Below the pieces are notes generated by a model. It was not told the origin of the DNA, ran no database searches, and worked only from the letters and a program-made list of their open reading frames with translations. A program made the position numbers and the translations under genes. This document shows, piece after piece, positions 46,276-55,308 of a stretch of 64,000 bases of DNA (positions are counted from its first letter, which is position 1; each line of letters begins with the position of its first letter). Origin of the DNA: an uncultured Methylophilaceae bacterium (GTDB lineage: Bacteria; Pseudomonadota; Gammaproteobacteria; Burkholderiales; Methylophilaceae); assembly GCA_903870165.1 (NCBI GenBank), contig CAIQBW010000033.1, positions 1-64,000 on the forward strand, given 5' to 3'.

Positions 46276-47642
46276 ATGACAATCTTGGACACCAAAACAG
46301 CAATGACAAAAAAAACCAATTGCCTGATTGTCGATGATGAGCCTGTGCTAGCAGAGTTTATTGCGATCAATCTCGAAAAAATGGGCATCAAATCTGACTG
46401 CACCGAAACTGTTGCGGATGCAAAGCATTTACTCACCCATCGTCATTACGATTTATGTTTAACCGACATGCGCTTGCCGGATGGCAACGGCTTAGACTTA
46501 GTAAAACACATTGGTTTCCAACATGCAGGATTACCAATTGCGATCATGACCGCATTTCCAGATTCAGATAATGCAGTTTCAGCGCTTAAAGCAGGCGCCT
46601 TTGACTACTTAAGCAAACCGATTGAATTGCCACAACTGCAGGCTTTAGTGAGAGCCGCACTTAAGTTTGGACAAAGCAATGAACAGCGCAATTCAAAAAT
46701 CTCATTGCTAGGAAACTCAACAAGCATGCAACAAGTTAGGCATGTGCTTGAGAGGATGTCTCAAAATCAAGCACCTTTGCTTATCACTGGCGAGCTAGGC
46801 ACTGGTAAAGAATCAGCAGCAAGACTCATTCATCACAACAGTACAAAACGTGATTACGCATTTATTAAGGTAAATTGTGCGACCCTTAATTTCGAAAGTG
46901 CACATGATGAATTTTTCGGATATGTAAAAAATAGCCCTCAAGACTCAAAAAGAGAAAGAGTTGGCTTTCTTAAATCCGCTAAAGGGGGCACACTTTTTCT
47001 AGACAGCGTAGATAAGCTGCCACTCAGCATACAAAGTCAATTAGTTGATCTTATTCAAGATGAGCACTTGGATGTGCGTATCATTTCTGCCAGTCACCAT
47101 GACATCGTCAAGCTCATGGAACAGAGCTTATTTAATCAAGACTTTTATTACCGGATCAATGTCATGAGCCTTGAAATGCCGGCATTGAGAAACATTGCAG
47201 AAGACATCCCTATTATTGCTCAACACTTACTCATCAAAATCAGCGAAACTTATGGTGGAAGCCAAGTAACACTGGCTGAGTGTGCATTAAACAAATTGAA
47301 AGCAAGCCGTCTTTTAGGGAATGTGCGCGAATTAAGAAACACACTAGAACGCGCATTTACTCTATGTAATGGCACTGAAGTAATGGCACTGAAATAAAAG
47401 CGGAAGATTTGCACATTAAAGAAAAAGTTTTATTGCCAGAGCAATCTCAACTAGACACTTCAACGCTATCACTTCCTGATTATCTTGAGAACATTGAGAA
47501 GCAAGCTATAAGAGAAGCACTAGAAAAAACATGCCAAAACAAAACAGCAGCGGCTAAATTGTTAGGTGTGAGCTTTAGAACTTTACGTTATCGCCTTGCT
47601 AAGCTGGGCTTAAGCAAGGGCGAAGACGAGATAGACAAGTAA
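46276..47642 (+). pseudogene. NtrC-type response regulator, frameshifted and with degenerate AAA+ motifs
   Basis: Receiver domain (about 15-130): acidic pair Asp20-Asp21, phosphoacceptor Asp64 in CLTDMRLPDGNG, and Lys114. The AAA+ domain (about 143-370) has Walker A GELGTGKE (172-179). NSPQDS (219-224) replaces the sigma-54-contacting GAFTGA loop, and the Walker B sequence is FLDS instead of FLDE. The frame stops at 47397. A second frame (from 47409) carries the Fis-type helix-turn-helix KTAAAKLLGVSFRTLRYRLA. A perfect 14-bp tandem duplication (47366-47393) causes the break. Removing one copy gives a continuous 450-residue protein reading NGTEIKAEDLHI across the junction. An alternative start is ATG 46303. 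No histidine kinase is adjacent. Either a recent pseudogene, a phase-variable state, or a sequencing artefact. Confidence 0.85.
47366..47393 (+). repeat. Perfect 14-bp tandem duplication causing a frameshift
   Basis: The unit gtaatggcactgaa occurs at 47366-47379 and again at 47380-47393 without any mismatch. Fourteen is not a multiple of three, so the second copy shifts the frame and brings a TAA at 47395-47397. Confidence 0.95.
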
Positions 47643-47648
47643 GCCAGC

Positions 47649-48650
47649 CTAACTGAGCGTAAATACCAAGTAAGCAAGATACATTAAGCCATTTACCCAA
47701 ACGTGCCAAACGCGGAGTTGGCCGCGAGAAATCATCCAGCGTATCCAAAGCACGCCCAGCAGAGTAATCACTACGCCAGCAAACACTTCTTTTTGTGGCA
47801 CCCAAGGCGTCAGCATAATACCAATAGCAGGCAATAAAGTACCTTGGAAGACCAAAGCACCGGTAATATTGCCGAATGCCAAAGTGTCTTTGCCTTTGCG
47901 TACCCATAAAATACTGTTCACTTTTTCAGGCAACTCTGTCGCAATAGGAATCACCAATAAAGAAAGTAACAATGGGGTAACGCCCAATAGCTCAGAAGCC
48001 CCTTCAATGCCAGAAATAAACCCTTTCGCTCCTCCAATTAGCAAAGCCAAGCCAATCAGCAACTGCAGCATCACAACGATCATATGATTAGGCAAACCTA
48101 AACGACATAAGAACATTGGGCTTTCCGCTTCAGTGGCATGACCATCAGCAACTAAGCTCTTAGATGCGCGTAGCGTTAACATAATGTAAATAAAATAAAT
48201 CATTATCATCACAAAACCGATGGCATAACGAACGGCCTTTACTTCATGCGGCACAAATAAAGCAAGGGTTGCAAAACCAAAAGCGAAGATGAAAAAATCT
48301 AAATCACGTTTTAGGCCAGTTCTCTCCGGATGAAAATGCCCAAGAGCTTTTCGATTTTTTAATACAGCAAAAGCAAGCAAAGAGATGGATAAGGTCGACA
48401 ACATTAATGGCGCGCCTAAGATGGCACCAACACCAATTTCTTCATTCAAATGCGCATCGCTCGTACCTGCCATTAAGGCTAAAAGCGGTACAGACGTTTC
48501 TGGTAAAGCAGTGCCGATGGCAGCAAATACAGATCCTGTTACACCTTCGGAAATGCCAAGCTTTTCACCAAGATGCTCAAGCGCATTGGTAAAGACTTCC
48601 GCAGCAATTAGAATGACGATAAGACACAAAAATAATTCGGCAAAAATCAT
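47649..48650 (-). CDS. Sodium/calcium exchanger family membrane protein
   Basis: A 333-residue protein with about ten to eleven helices. It has two inverted alpha-repeats typical of the CaCA superfamily: GTALPETSVPLLALMAG in the first half and PIATELPEKVNSILWVRKG in the second, each with the essential Pro-Glu. The ion specificity cannot be told from the sequence. Its end converges on the response regulator gene 6 bp away. Confidence 0.85.
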   Translation of the reverse strand: MIFAELFLCLIVILIAAEVFTNALEHLGEKLGISEGVTGSVFAAIGTALPETSVPLLALMAGTSDAHLNEEIGVGAILGAPLMLSTLSISLLAFAVLKNRKALGHFHPERTGLKRDLDFFIFAFGFATLALFVPHEVKAVRYAIGFVMIMIYFIYIMLTLRASKSLVADGHATEAESPMFLCRLGLPNHMIVVMLQLLIGLALLIGGAKGFISGIEGASELLGVTPLLLSLLVIPIATELPEKVNSILWVRKGKDTLAFGNITGALVFQGTLLPAIGIMLTPWVPQKEVFAGVVITLLGVLWIRWMISRGQLRVWHVWVNGLMYLAYLVFTLS

Positions 48651-48704
48651 GATGACACCCCAAAAATATATAGCAGAATTTTATCGGATAAGCGAATATT
48701 AAGC

Positions 48705-49241
48705 ATGCACATTCTAAAAGTTAGCCAAGATGGCATTTGTGACGAAGCGATATTTATTGCATCGCCCAATTCAGATGCCCGACCTTTGGAAACAGACATT
48801 TCACTGATTGTAATTCACAACATTAGCCTTCCACCCAACGAATATGGTGGACCAGGCGTGATTGAGCTATTTACCAATCAACTTAAGCCTGATGCGCACC
48901 CTTATTATGCTCAAATTGCACATTTAAAAGTCTCGTCGCATTTCTTCATTCGTCGCGATGGTGTGCTCATTCAGTTTGTATCATGTAATAAACGTGCTTG
49001 GCACGCAGGATCCTCTCACTGGAAAGGCCGTGAAAGATGCAACGATTTCTCGATTGGCATCGAATTAGAAGGTAGTGATTTTGAACCATTTGAACCTCCT
49101 CAATATGAAACACTCCAAGGGTTAACAGCTGCCATTAAAGCGCGCTATCAAATCCAAGAAATTACAGGACATTCCGACATTGCCCCTGAACGAAAAACCG
49201 ATCCTGGCCCCTATTTTGATTGGTCTCACATTAAGACTTAA
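48705..49241 (+). CDS. ampD: 1,6-anhydro-N-acetylmuramyl-L-alanine amidase AmpD
   Basis: A cytoplasmic zinc amidase that recycles peptidoglycan fragments, 178 residues. It has VIHNISLPPNEYGGPGV (first zinc His), RAWHAGSSHWKGRERCND and FSIGIELEG. ITGHSDIAPERKTDPGPYFD supplies the other zinc ligands and the catalytic Lys. It lacks a signal peptide, as expected of AmpD. Confidence 0.94.
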   Translation: MHILKVSQDGICDEAIFIASPNSDARPLETDISLIVIHNISLPPNEYGGPGVIELFTNQLKPDAHPYYAQIAHLKVSSHFFIRRDGVLIQFVSCNKRAWHAGSSHWKGRERCNDFSIGIELEGSDFEPFEPPQYETLQGLTAAIKARYQIQEITGHSDIAPERKTDPGPYFDWSHIKT

Positions 49242-49300
49242 TCATACTTTTACAAATGAGTTCGATATACTCTAGTTAATTACTATTGAAAGCTTACCGC

Positions 49301-50419
49301 ATGTTTTTTCAGCATTACTACTCAAGACAAAAACCAGCCTTTGCTGCGCTTTTAGTATTTTTATTAAGCTTATCTTTAATTGCTTGCAGCAAAAAAGAGG
49401 CTGAGCAAGATACCAAAAAAAAACCACAAGCCGCACTGATCAGTACCACCATTGCCGAGGCTAGCACATTAGAGATTCGTGAAGAGTCGATTGGAACCAT
49501 AGAAGGGCTCATGGACCCAACTGTTGCAGCAGAAGCTGCTGGGCGCGTTGTTAAAATCTCAGTACATCCTGGTCAAGTGGTAAAAAAAGGAGAAGTTTTG
49601 GTATTGTTAGACGCAACAGACTACAATTTACAGCGCACTCAAGTGCAAGCGGAAGTGGCTAGATTGGAAGCACTTACTAGCAACCAGAGTCGCATTGTTG
49701 AGAGAAACCAAGTATTAGTCCAAAAGAAATTTATTTCGCAAAATGCTCTAGAAGATGTGACAACGCAACATGCCGCTCTTCAACAACAGCTTGATGGTGC
49801 AAAAGCGCAAATCGCGATTATCGAACATACCCGCGCAAAAACTACCATCGTTGCACCAATTGATGGCGTAGTAGAAAAACAAATCGTTTCAACAGGGGAC
49901 TTCGTTAAAATTGGCGACCCTTTATTGCAAATTATTAGCAAACAAAAATTACGCGCGCATTTACCATTACCGGAAAATATCGCAGCCAAAATTCACGCCG
50001 GCATCAAGGTTCGCTTAAGTACGCCAACATCAACCGAAGAAGTCATCAGCACAATCCGAGAGTTAAAGCCACTGATTAGCGAAACAAGCCGTGCTGTTGA
50101 TGTGATTGCCGACGTGACGGATCAAGCAGGTTGGCAACCAGGTGCAAGCGTTAAGGGTGAAATTATTTTAGGTGAGCATGCCAATGCGGTTTTAATTCCC
50201 GAGCAATGCGTTGTTTTGCGTCCTGCGGGTGAAGTCGTTTATCTGGTAAAAAACGGCTTAGCCATTCAACGGATCGTCAAAACCGGCATGCGCCAAGATG
50301 GTAAAATCGAAATTATTGAAGGTGTAAGTGCTGGAGAAGTGATTGCTAAAGACGGTGCTGCTTTTCTCACCGACAAAGCAAAAGTAAAAGTGGAAGCTAA
50401 AAAACAAGCTAATCAATAG
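49301..50419 (+). CDS. RND efflux system, membrane fusion protein (lipoprotein)
   Basis: About 372 residues. The signal ends in the lipobox LIAC before SKKE. The barrel-sandwich/lipoyl halves show VKISVHPGQVVKKGEVLVLL and TTIVAPIDGVVEKQIVSTGD, with a helical hairpin between them (about residues 110-170) and the C-terminal beta-barrel region. A TTG at 49286 is possible, but the ATG at 49301 gives a cleaner signal. It pairs with the RND pump 42 bp downstream. No outer-membrane channel gene is present. Confidence 0.9.
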   Translation: MFFQHYYSRQKPAFAALLVFLLSLSLIACSKKEAEQDTKKKPQAALISTTIAEASTLEIREESIGTIEGLMDPTVAAEAAGRVVKISVHPGQVVKKGEVLVLLDATDYNLQRTQVQAEVARLEALTSNQSRIVERNQVLVQKKFISQNALEDVTTQHAALQQQLDGAKAQIAIIEHTRAKTTIVAPIDGVVEKQIVSTGDFVKIGDPLLQIISKQKLRAHLPLPENIAAKIHAGIKVRLSTPTSTEEVISTIRELKPLISETSRAVDVIADVTDQAGWQPGASVKGEIILGEHANAVLIPEQCVVLRPAGEVVYLVKNGLAIQRIVKTGMRQDGKIEIIEGVSAGEVIAKDGAAFLTDKAKVKVEAKKQANQ

Positions 50420-50461
50420 ATACACAAAAATTAAAAAAATAAGACCTCAAGAGAATATCGC

Positions 50462-53400
50462 ATGAACTTGCCCGAGCTTTCCATTAAACGCCATGTGTTT
50501 GCATGGATGCTTTCCGCCGTCATCGTATTGTTTGGCGTTATCTCTTATCAACGTATCGGGATAGATCGAATACCGTCTATCGACTTCCCAATCATTATGA
50601 TTAACACCACCCTCAAGGGAGCTAACCCTGATGTCGTGGATTCAAGCATCACCAGCATTATTGAAACTGCCGTCAATACAACACCTGGCATTGAACATAT
50701 TCAGTCATCCTCTTCACCTGGTGTCTCAACCATTACAATTACTTTTGCACTTAATAAAAATATAGATGTGGCTTACAACGAAGTGCAATCAAAAGTCAGT
50801 CAAGTGCTTAAAAAACTACCCCAAGACACTGACCCACCCACCATTCAAAAGGTAGACTCTAATGCGCAGGCTGTCATTTGGCTGGCACTCACTGGTGACC
50901 GTACCATACAACAACTCAATTTGTACGCGACCAACGTACTCAAGAAAAAATTTGAAACCATCAACGGTGTTGGTGAAGTCACTCTAGGTGGTCGACGTGA
51001 CCGTGTTGTTCGTGTCAGCCTTTCACCGGATCGCATGGCAGCCTACAAACTTACTGCTAATGACCTCATTAACGCTTTCAATACGCAACACGTGCAATTG
51101 CCAGGTGGTTTTTTGGTCAGCAACCAAACTGAGAAATTAATCAAACTCGATTTAGAATTTCATGATGTCAAAGATTTAGGTGACCTAATCATCAATCACC
51201 GGGATGGCGCACCAGTTCACCTAAAGGACATTGCGACCATTACAGATAGCATTACCGATAACCGTCAAGTCGCACGCTATAACGGTATGCCAACCGTAGG
51301 GTTGGGCATGGTAAAAATTGCCAATGCCAACACTGTTGAAATCATTAAAGAAGTCGAACGACGTTTAGATGAAGATATACGTCCTAATTTACCGCCCGGC
51401 ATGAAACTTGAAATATCAACCAATGATTCAATTTTTATTAACCAAATGGTTGCCTCCCTTAAGGAACATTTATTCACAGGTACGCTGCTTGCGGCACTGA
51501 TTGTATTTATTTTCTTACGCTCTATTCGTTCAACATTAATTATCGCAATAGCAATTCCAGTATCATTATTGGGCGCCATTGCGGTGATGTATTTTTCTGG
51601 CTACACCTTCAATTCAATGACCCTGCTTGGCTTGTTATTGCTGATCGGAGTAGTCGTGGATGATGCCATTGTCGTGCTGGAGAATATTTTCCGCCACCGT
51701 GAACATTTAGATAAAGACCCAATTAGCGCTGCCATTAACGGCTCTAGCGAAGTGACTTTTGCAGTGATTGCAGCATCACTTTCACTCGTTTGTATTTTTG
51801 CCCCTGTGATTTTTATGGATGGTGTTGTAGGGATGTTCTTTAAATCATTTGGCGTTGTGGTGACATTTGGCGTACTTGCCTCACTCTTCGTTTCGCTCAC
51901 CCTTACCCCTATGCTTTGCTCACGCTATTTAAGTGTCGACCACAAAGAAAATAAATTCTATAGCGCTATTGAGAGAGGTTTAGCAAAACTTGATTCTACT
52001 TATCATTATTTGCTCAATATCAGCCTTAAGCATCGATGGCGCGTGCTAATCATCACAGTAATATTCGTGGTTTTAGGTGGTGGTTATGCGATGAAAAATG
52101 TACAAAAAGACTTTGTGCCAGATGCCGATGAGGGCAGCTTTACTATCAGTGTTAAATCACCACTTGGCTCAAGCTTAGACTACACTAACTCCCGTATGAA
52201 ATTAGTTGAGATGGTTCTTGCCAGCCATCCCAAGGAAATTGCCAGCTATTTTGCAACCATTGGGTCGGGCTCGAAAGGCCAAGTGAATCAAGGGAATGTA
52301 AACGTAAGAATGGTGCCAAAAACAGAGCGAGAGAAATCCCAAAAAGAACTAATGAAAGAACTCAAAAAACAGTTCGACCAAATTCCTGGCGTGAAAGCAA
52401 TTCCATCACCCGCATCGATTGCAAAAGGCCAACGTTCAGAAAAACTACAATTTATTATCAGAGGCCCAAGCTTAGATGAGATTGGTAGTCTATCTAAACA
52501 AATGCAACAAATTTTAACCAAAAACAGCGATATGGGAAAAGTCGATTTAGATGTACAGCTAGACCTTCCGCAATTAGATTTGTCTATAGATAGAACCCGT
52601 TCTGCAGCGCTAGGGCTTAATGCTAGCGATATAGCAGGTGCAGTTAGCATGTATGCAGGTGGCGTAGATGTAGCAAAATATAACGACTTAAATGGCGACG
52701 GCATGCGCTACGACATTCGTCTAAAAGCAAATGAGGACGAACTTAAACAAACTAGCGATTTAAGTAAAATCTACTTAAGAAGTGCAAGTGGGGAATTAGT
52801 TCGCCTAGATACAGTTGCAAGCTTTAAACCAACATTGGGTGCAGCAGTCATTGGTCGGTACGATTTACAATATTCAGCAAACTTTTATGCTAACCCCAAT
52901 ATGCCGTTGGGGGATGCCGTTAATTTAGTGAATCAAACTGCAGCAAAACTTCTCCCCACCAATTACACTCTAAAAATGACAGGCCAAGCGGAGGAGTTTG
53001 GTAAAACATTCAAGAACATTAAATTCATCTTTATACTTGCCTTCATCTTGCTCTACATGGTGCTTGCAAGCCAATTTAACTCATTCATTCAGCCGGTCAT
53101 CATTATGTTGGCACAACCGCTAGCAATTATTGGGGGCTTGATTGCGCTCTTGCTATCGGGAGATTCTCTCAACATCTACTCAATGATTGGTCTCGTACTG
53201 CTGATTGGCCTCGTGGCTAAAAACTCAATCTTACTGGTGGACTTAACCAACCAACTACGTGAACGTGGTGCGAGTATCAACGATGCACTTAAGGAGGCCT
53301 GTCCAATTCGTCTGCGACCTGTCGTGATGACATCGCTCACCATTATCTTGGCACTATTGCCTGCGGCATTGGGGTTAGGTGCAGGGAGTGAAACCAATAA

Positions 53401-53548
53401 ACCGCTTTCAGTTGCGATTATTGGGGGGATGATCTCATCCACACTACTTACTTTGGTGGTGGTACCAGCAGCTTACTCTTTAGTGATGAGCGGTCTCGAG
53501 AACTGGAAAAATAAGAAACCCAAGTACTTTAGTTACCTTACTAAATAA
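50462..53548 (+). CDS. RND-family efflux pump, inner-membrane subunit (HAE1-like)
   Basis: A 1028-residue twelve-helix transporter. It begins MNLPELSIKRHVFAWMLSAV, and the porter region contains RIPSIDFPIIMINTTLKGAN. The proton-relay Asp pair is in LLIGVVVDDAIVVLENIFRH (helix 4). The second half has GLVLLIGLVAKNSILLVDL and RLRPVVMTSLTIILALLP. Sequence and fusion partner fit multidrug or hydrophobe efflux rather than metal efflux. The substrate is unknown. Confidence 0.92.
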   Translation: MNLPELSIKRHVFAWMLSAVIVLFGVISYQRIGIDRIPSIDFPIIMINTTLKGANPDVVDSSITSIIETAVNTTPGIEHIQSSSSPGVSTITITFALNKNIDVAYNEVQSKVSQVLKKLPQDTDPPTIQKVDSNAQAVIWLALTGDRTIQQLNLYATNVLKKKFETINGVGEVTLGGRRDRVVRVSLSPDRMAAYKLTANDLINAFNTQHVQLPGGFLVSNQTEKLIKLDLEFHDVKDLGDLIINHRDGAPVHLKDIATITDSITDNRQVARYNGMPTVGLGMVKIANANTVEIIKEVERRLDEDIRPNLPPGMKLEISTNDSIFINQMVASLKEHLFTGTLLAALIVFIFLRSIRSTLIIAIAIPVSLLGAIAVMYFSGYTFNSMTLLGLLLLIGVVVDDAIVVLENIFRHREHLDKDPISAAINGSSEVTFAVIAASLSLVCIFAPVIFMDGVVGMFFKSFGVVVTFGVLASLFVSLTLTPMLCSRYLSVDHKENKFYSAIERGLAKLDSTYHYLLNISLKHRWRVLIITVIFVVLGGGYAMKNVQKDFVPDADEGSFTISVKSPLGSSLDYTNSRMKLVEMVLASHPKEIASYFATIGSGSKGQVNQGNVNVRMVPKTEREKSQKELMKELKKQFDQIPGVKAIPSPASIAKGQRSEKLQFIIRGPSLDEIGSLSKQMQQILTKNSDMGKVDLDVQLDLPQLDLSIDRTRSAALGLNASDIAGAVSMYAGGVDVAKYNDLNGDGMRYDIRLKANEDELKQTSDLSKIYLRSASGELVRLDTVASFKPTLGAAVIGRYDLQYSANFYANPNMPLGDAVNLVNQTAAKLLPTNYTLKMTGQAEEFGKTFKNIKFIFILAFILLYMVLASQFNSFIQPVIIMLAQPLAIIGGLIALLLSGDSLNIYSMIGLVLLIGLVAKNSILLVDLTNQLRERGASINDALKEACPIRLRPVVMTSLTIILALLPAALGLGAGSETNKPLSVAIIGGMISSTLLTLVVVPAAYSLVMSGLENWKNKKPKYFSYLTK

Positions 53549-54070
53549 CTACTTTCGAGTCATTTTGACTAAATATTCAAGCGCTAAGGGCCTAACCTTA
53601 GGCTGCCAAAGCGCTGGGTTTTCTGGGAAGTCTTCAAACTGACCTGAACGCTCAAATCCTAAACGTTCATAAAATTCAATCAACTCTGTTCGTAACGTAA
53701 TCACAGACATAAAAAAGCCTGCTACTCGCCACTCTCGAGTTGTAATAGCTTCGGCAGCTTGTATCATCTCGCGGCCATAGCCTTTATTTTGCAAGGTGGG
53801 CTTCACTGCAATTAAGCCGAATTTAGCAGTGTTCTCTAGTCGCTCACAGGCAATCGTTGCCACCACTTGGTCACGCAGTACACCCGCTAATACAAATGCG
53901 TCTTCACGCCTAATCAGTGTTGCCACTTCTGGGGTAGTAATACGCAGCCCATCTAACAAATCAGCTTCGGTAGTCCAACCAGCACGGCTAGTTTCACCCC
54001 GGTAGGCAGAATTAACTAACGCTGCAATTGCTGCAACATCGCTTAATTCGGCTTTATAGAAGTTAAGCAT
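53549..54070 (-). CDS. GNAT-family N-acetyltransferase
   Basis: A 173-residue acetyltransferase. It has GLIAVKPTLQNKGYGREMIQ, the acetyl-CoA motif A (Q-x-x-G-x-G/A), then LRTELIEFYERLGFERSGQF near the end. The N-terminal VNSAYRGETSRAGWTTEADL is common to a subgroup of uncharacterised GNAT proteins. It is 0 bp from the symporter stop and is the last gene of the purM unit. The substrate is unknown. Confidence 0.85.
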   Translation of the reverse strand: MLNFYKAELSDVAAIAALVNSAYRGETSRAGWTTEADLLDGLRITTPEVATLIRREDAFVLAGVLRDQVVATIACERLENTAKFGLIAVKPTLQNKGYGREMIQAAEAITTREWRVAGFFMSVITLRTELIEFYERLGFERSGQFEDFPENPALWQPKVRPLALEYLVKMTRK

Positions 54071-55306
54071 TTATGAGGAGTGCACTAGCTTTTGAACGAC
54101 CAAACTACCCACCATATCACCTTGGACATTAACCGCTGTACGCACCGTATCAAGCAAACGATCAATAGGTAATAAAATGGCAATTGCTTCTACTGGCAAG
54201 CCAACAGATTGCAACACCATGATCATGGTCACCATGCCCGCACTAGGAATACCTGGTGCGCCCATCGCAGCAATCATCGTAGCAAAAAAGACAATCAACT
54301 GTTGAGCAAGACTTAAATCAATGCCTGCAAGGTTAGCTACAAAAAGAGCGGCCGCAGCTTCATATAATGCAGTACCGTCCATATTCATGGTGGCCCCAAG
54401 CGGAATAACGAAACCAGCAATTTCTGGCTTCACATGTAAATGCTGGGTAATACACCGCAACGTAACAGGTAATGTTGCATTACTGGAACTAGTAGCAAAA
54501 GCAGTGATTAAAGCTTCGCGAGCGCCACGCCAAAACCACAATGGCGTTTTACCAGTAAAGACAAATAAAATCAGAGGAAGTATCACCAAGCCATGAAATA
54601 CTGTAGTGCCTAGAATTACGACTATAAATTTACCCAACGTACTTATTAATTCGGCATCTTGAATTAACACTAATTTAAGCAATAATGCACAAATGCCATA
54701 CGGTGCTAATCTCATAATCCAGTTCACTATGCGCATACAAACTTCTAAAGTCTCCTGTAACAAGGCCAATATGTTCTTGTAGCGCTCACCGCCCATGACT
54801 AACGCTATACCTAATATTAGTGCGAAAGCCACAACTGACAGCACATTTCCTTGTGACAATGCAGTGAACGGATTTAGAAAAACACCATGTAAAAACTGCG
54901 CAAAAAACTCCGAGAAGGGCAATTGCTTTGCTTCAAAATTTTGCATCGCATTACTAAACATAGCCAAGTGCATACCTACGCCCGGCTTAAAATAATTACT
55001 GGCGAACAAACCAATGGCTATCGCAACCGCCATAGAAAAAGTAAAGAAAGCCAATGTAGCGACCCATACTTTATGCATTTGCTGATGCTGACGAAGGTTA
55101 GCAATACCTACAGTAATCGAACAAAAAATCAGAGGAATCATGATCATTTTGAGCAAATCGATAAACAAAGTTGCAACCAAGCTTGCAGAATACAAGCCTA
55201 ATTTAACGACCTCATTCTCTGCGCCTAACCCATGAAAATACCAACCCAAGCCTAGCCCAGTAATCGCGCCAATCAGGATTTGTAAATTAAGACTAGGCCG
55301 CTTCAT
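54071..55306 (-). CDS. Dicarboxylate/amino acid:cation symporter (DAACS family)
   Basis: A 411-residue GltP/DctA-like secondary transporter with eight helices and two re-entrant loops. It has the serine-rich loop FATSSSNATLPVTLRC, the sodium/substrate helix GATMNMDGTALYEA, and AAMGAPGIPSAGMVTM. The transported compound (glutamate, aspartate or C4-dicarboxylate) cannot be fixed from sequence. Confidence 0.92.
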   Translation of the reverse strand: MKRPSLNLQILIGAITGLGLGWYFHGLGAENEVVKLGLYSASLVATLFIDLLKMIMIPLIFCSITVGIANLRQHQQMHKVWVATLAFFTFSMAVAIAIGLFASNYFKPGVGMHLAMFSNAMQNFEAKQLPFSEFFAQFLHGVFLNPFTALSQGNVLSVVAFALILGIALVMGGERYKNILALLQETLEVCMRIVNWIMRLAPYGICALLLKLVLIQDAELISTLGKFIVVILGTTVFHGLVILPLILFVFTGKTPLWFWRGAREALITAFATSSSNATLPVTLRCITQHLHVKPEIAGFVIPLGATMNMDGTALYEAAAALFVANLAGIDLSLAQQLIVFFATMIAAMGAPGIPSAGMVTMIMVLQSVGLPVEAIAILLPIDRLLDTVRTAVNVQGDMVGSLVVQKLVHSS

Positions 55307-55308
55307 AC

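Noticed and set aside
47649-48704. A metal-sensing riboswitch upstream of the exchanger gene.
   Set aside because: Only about 54 bp separate it from the divergent ampD gene, and no conserved riboswitch fold is visible.
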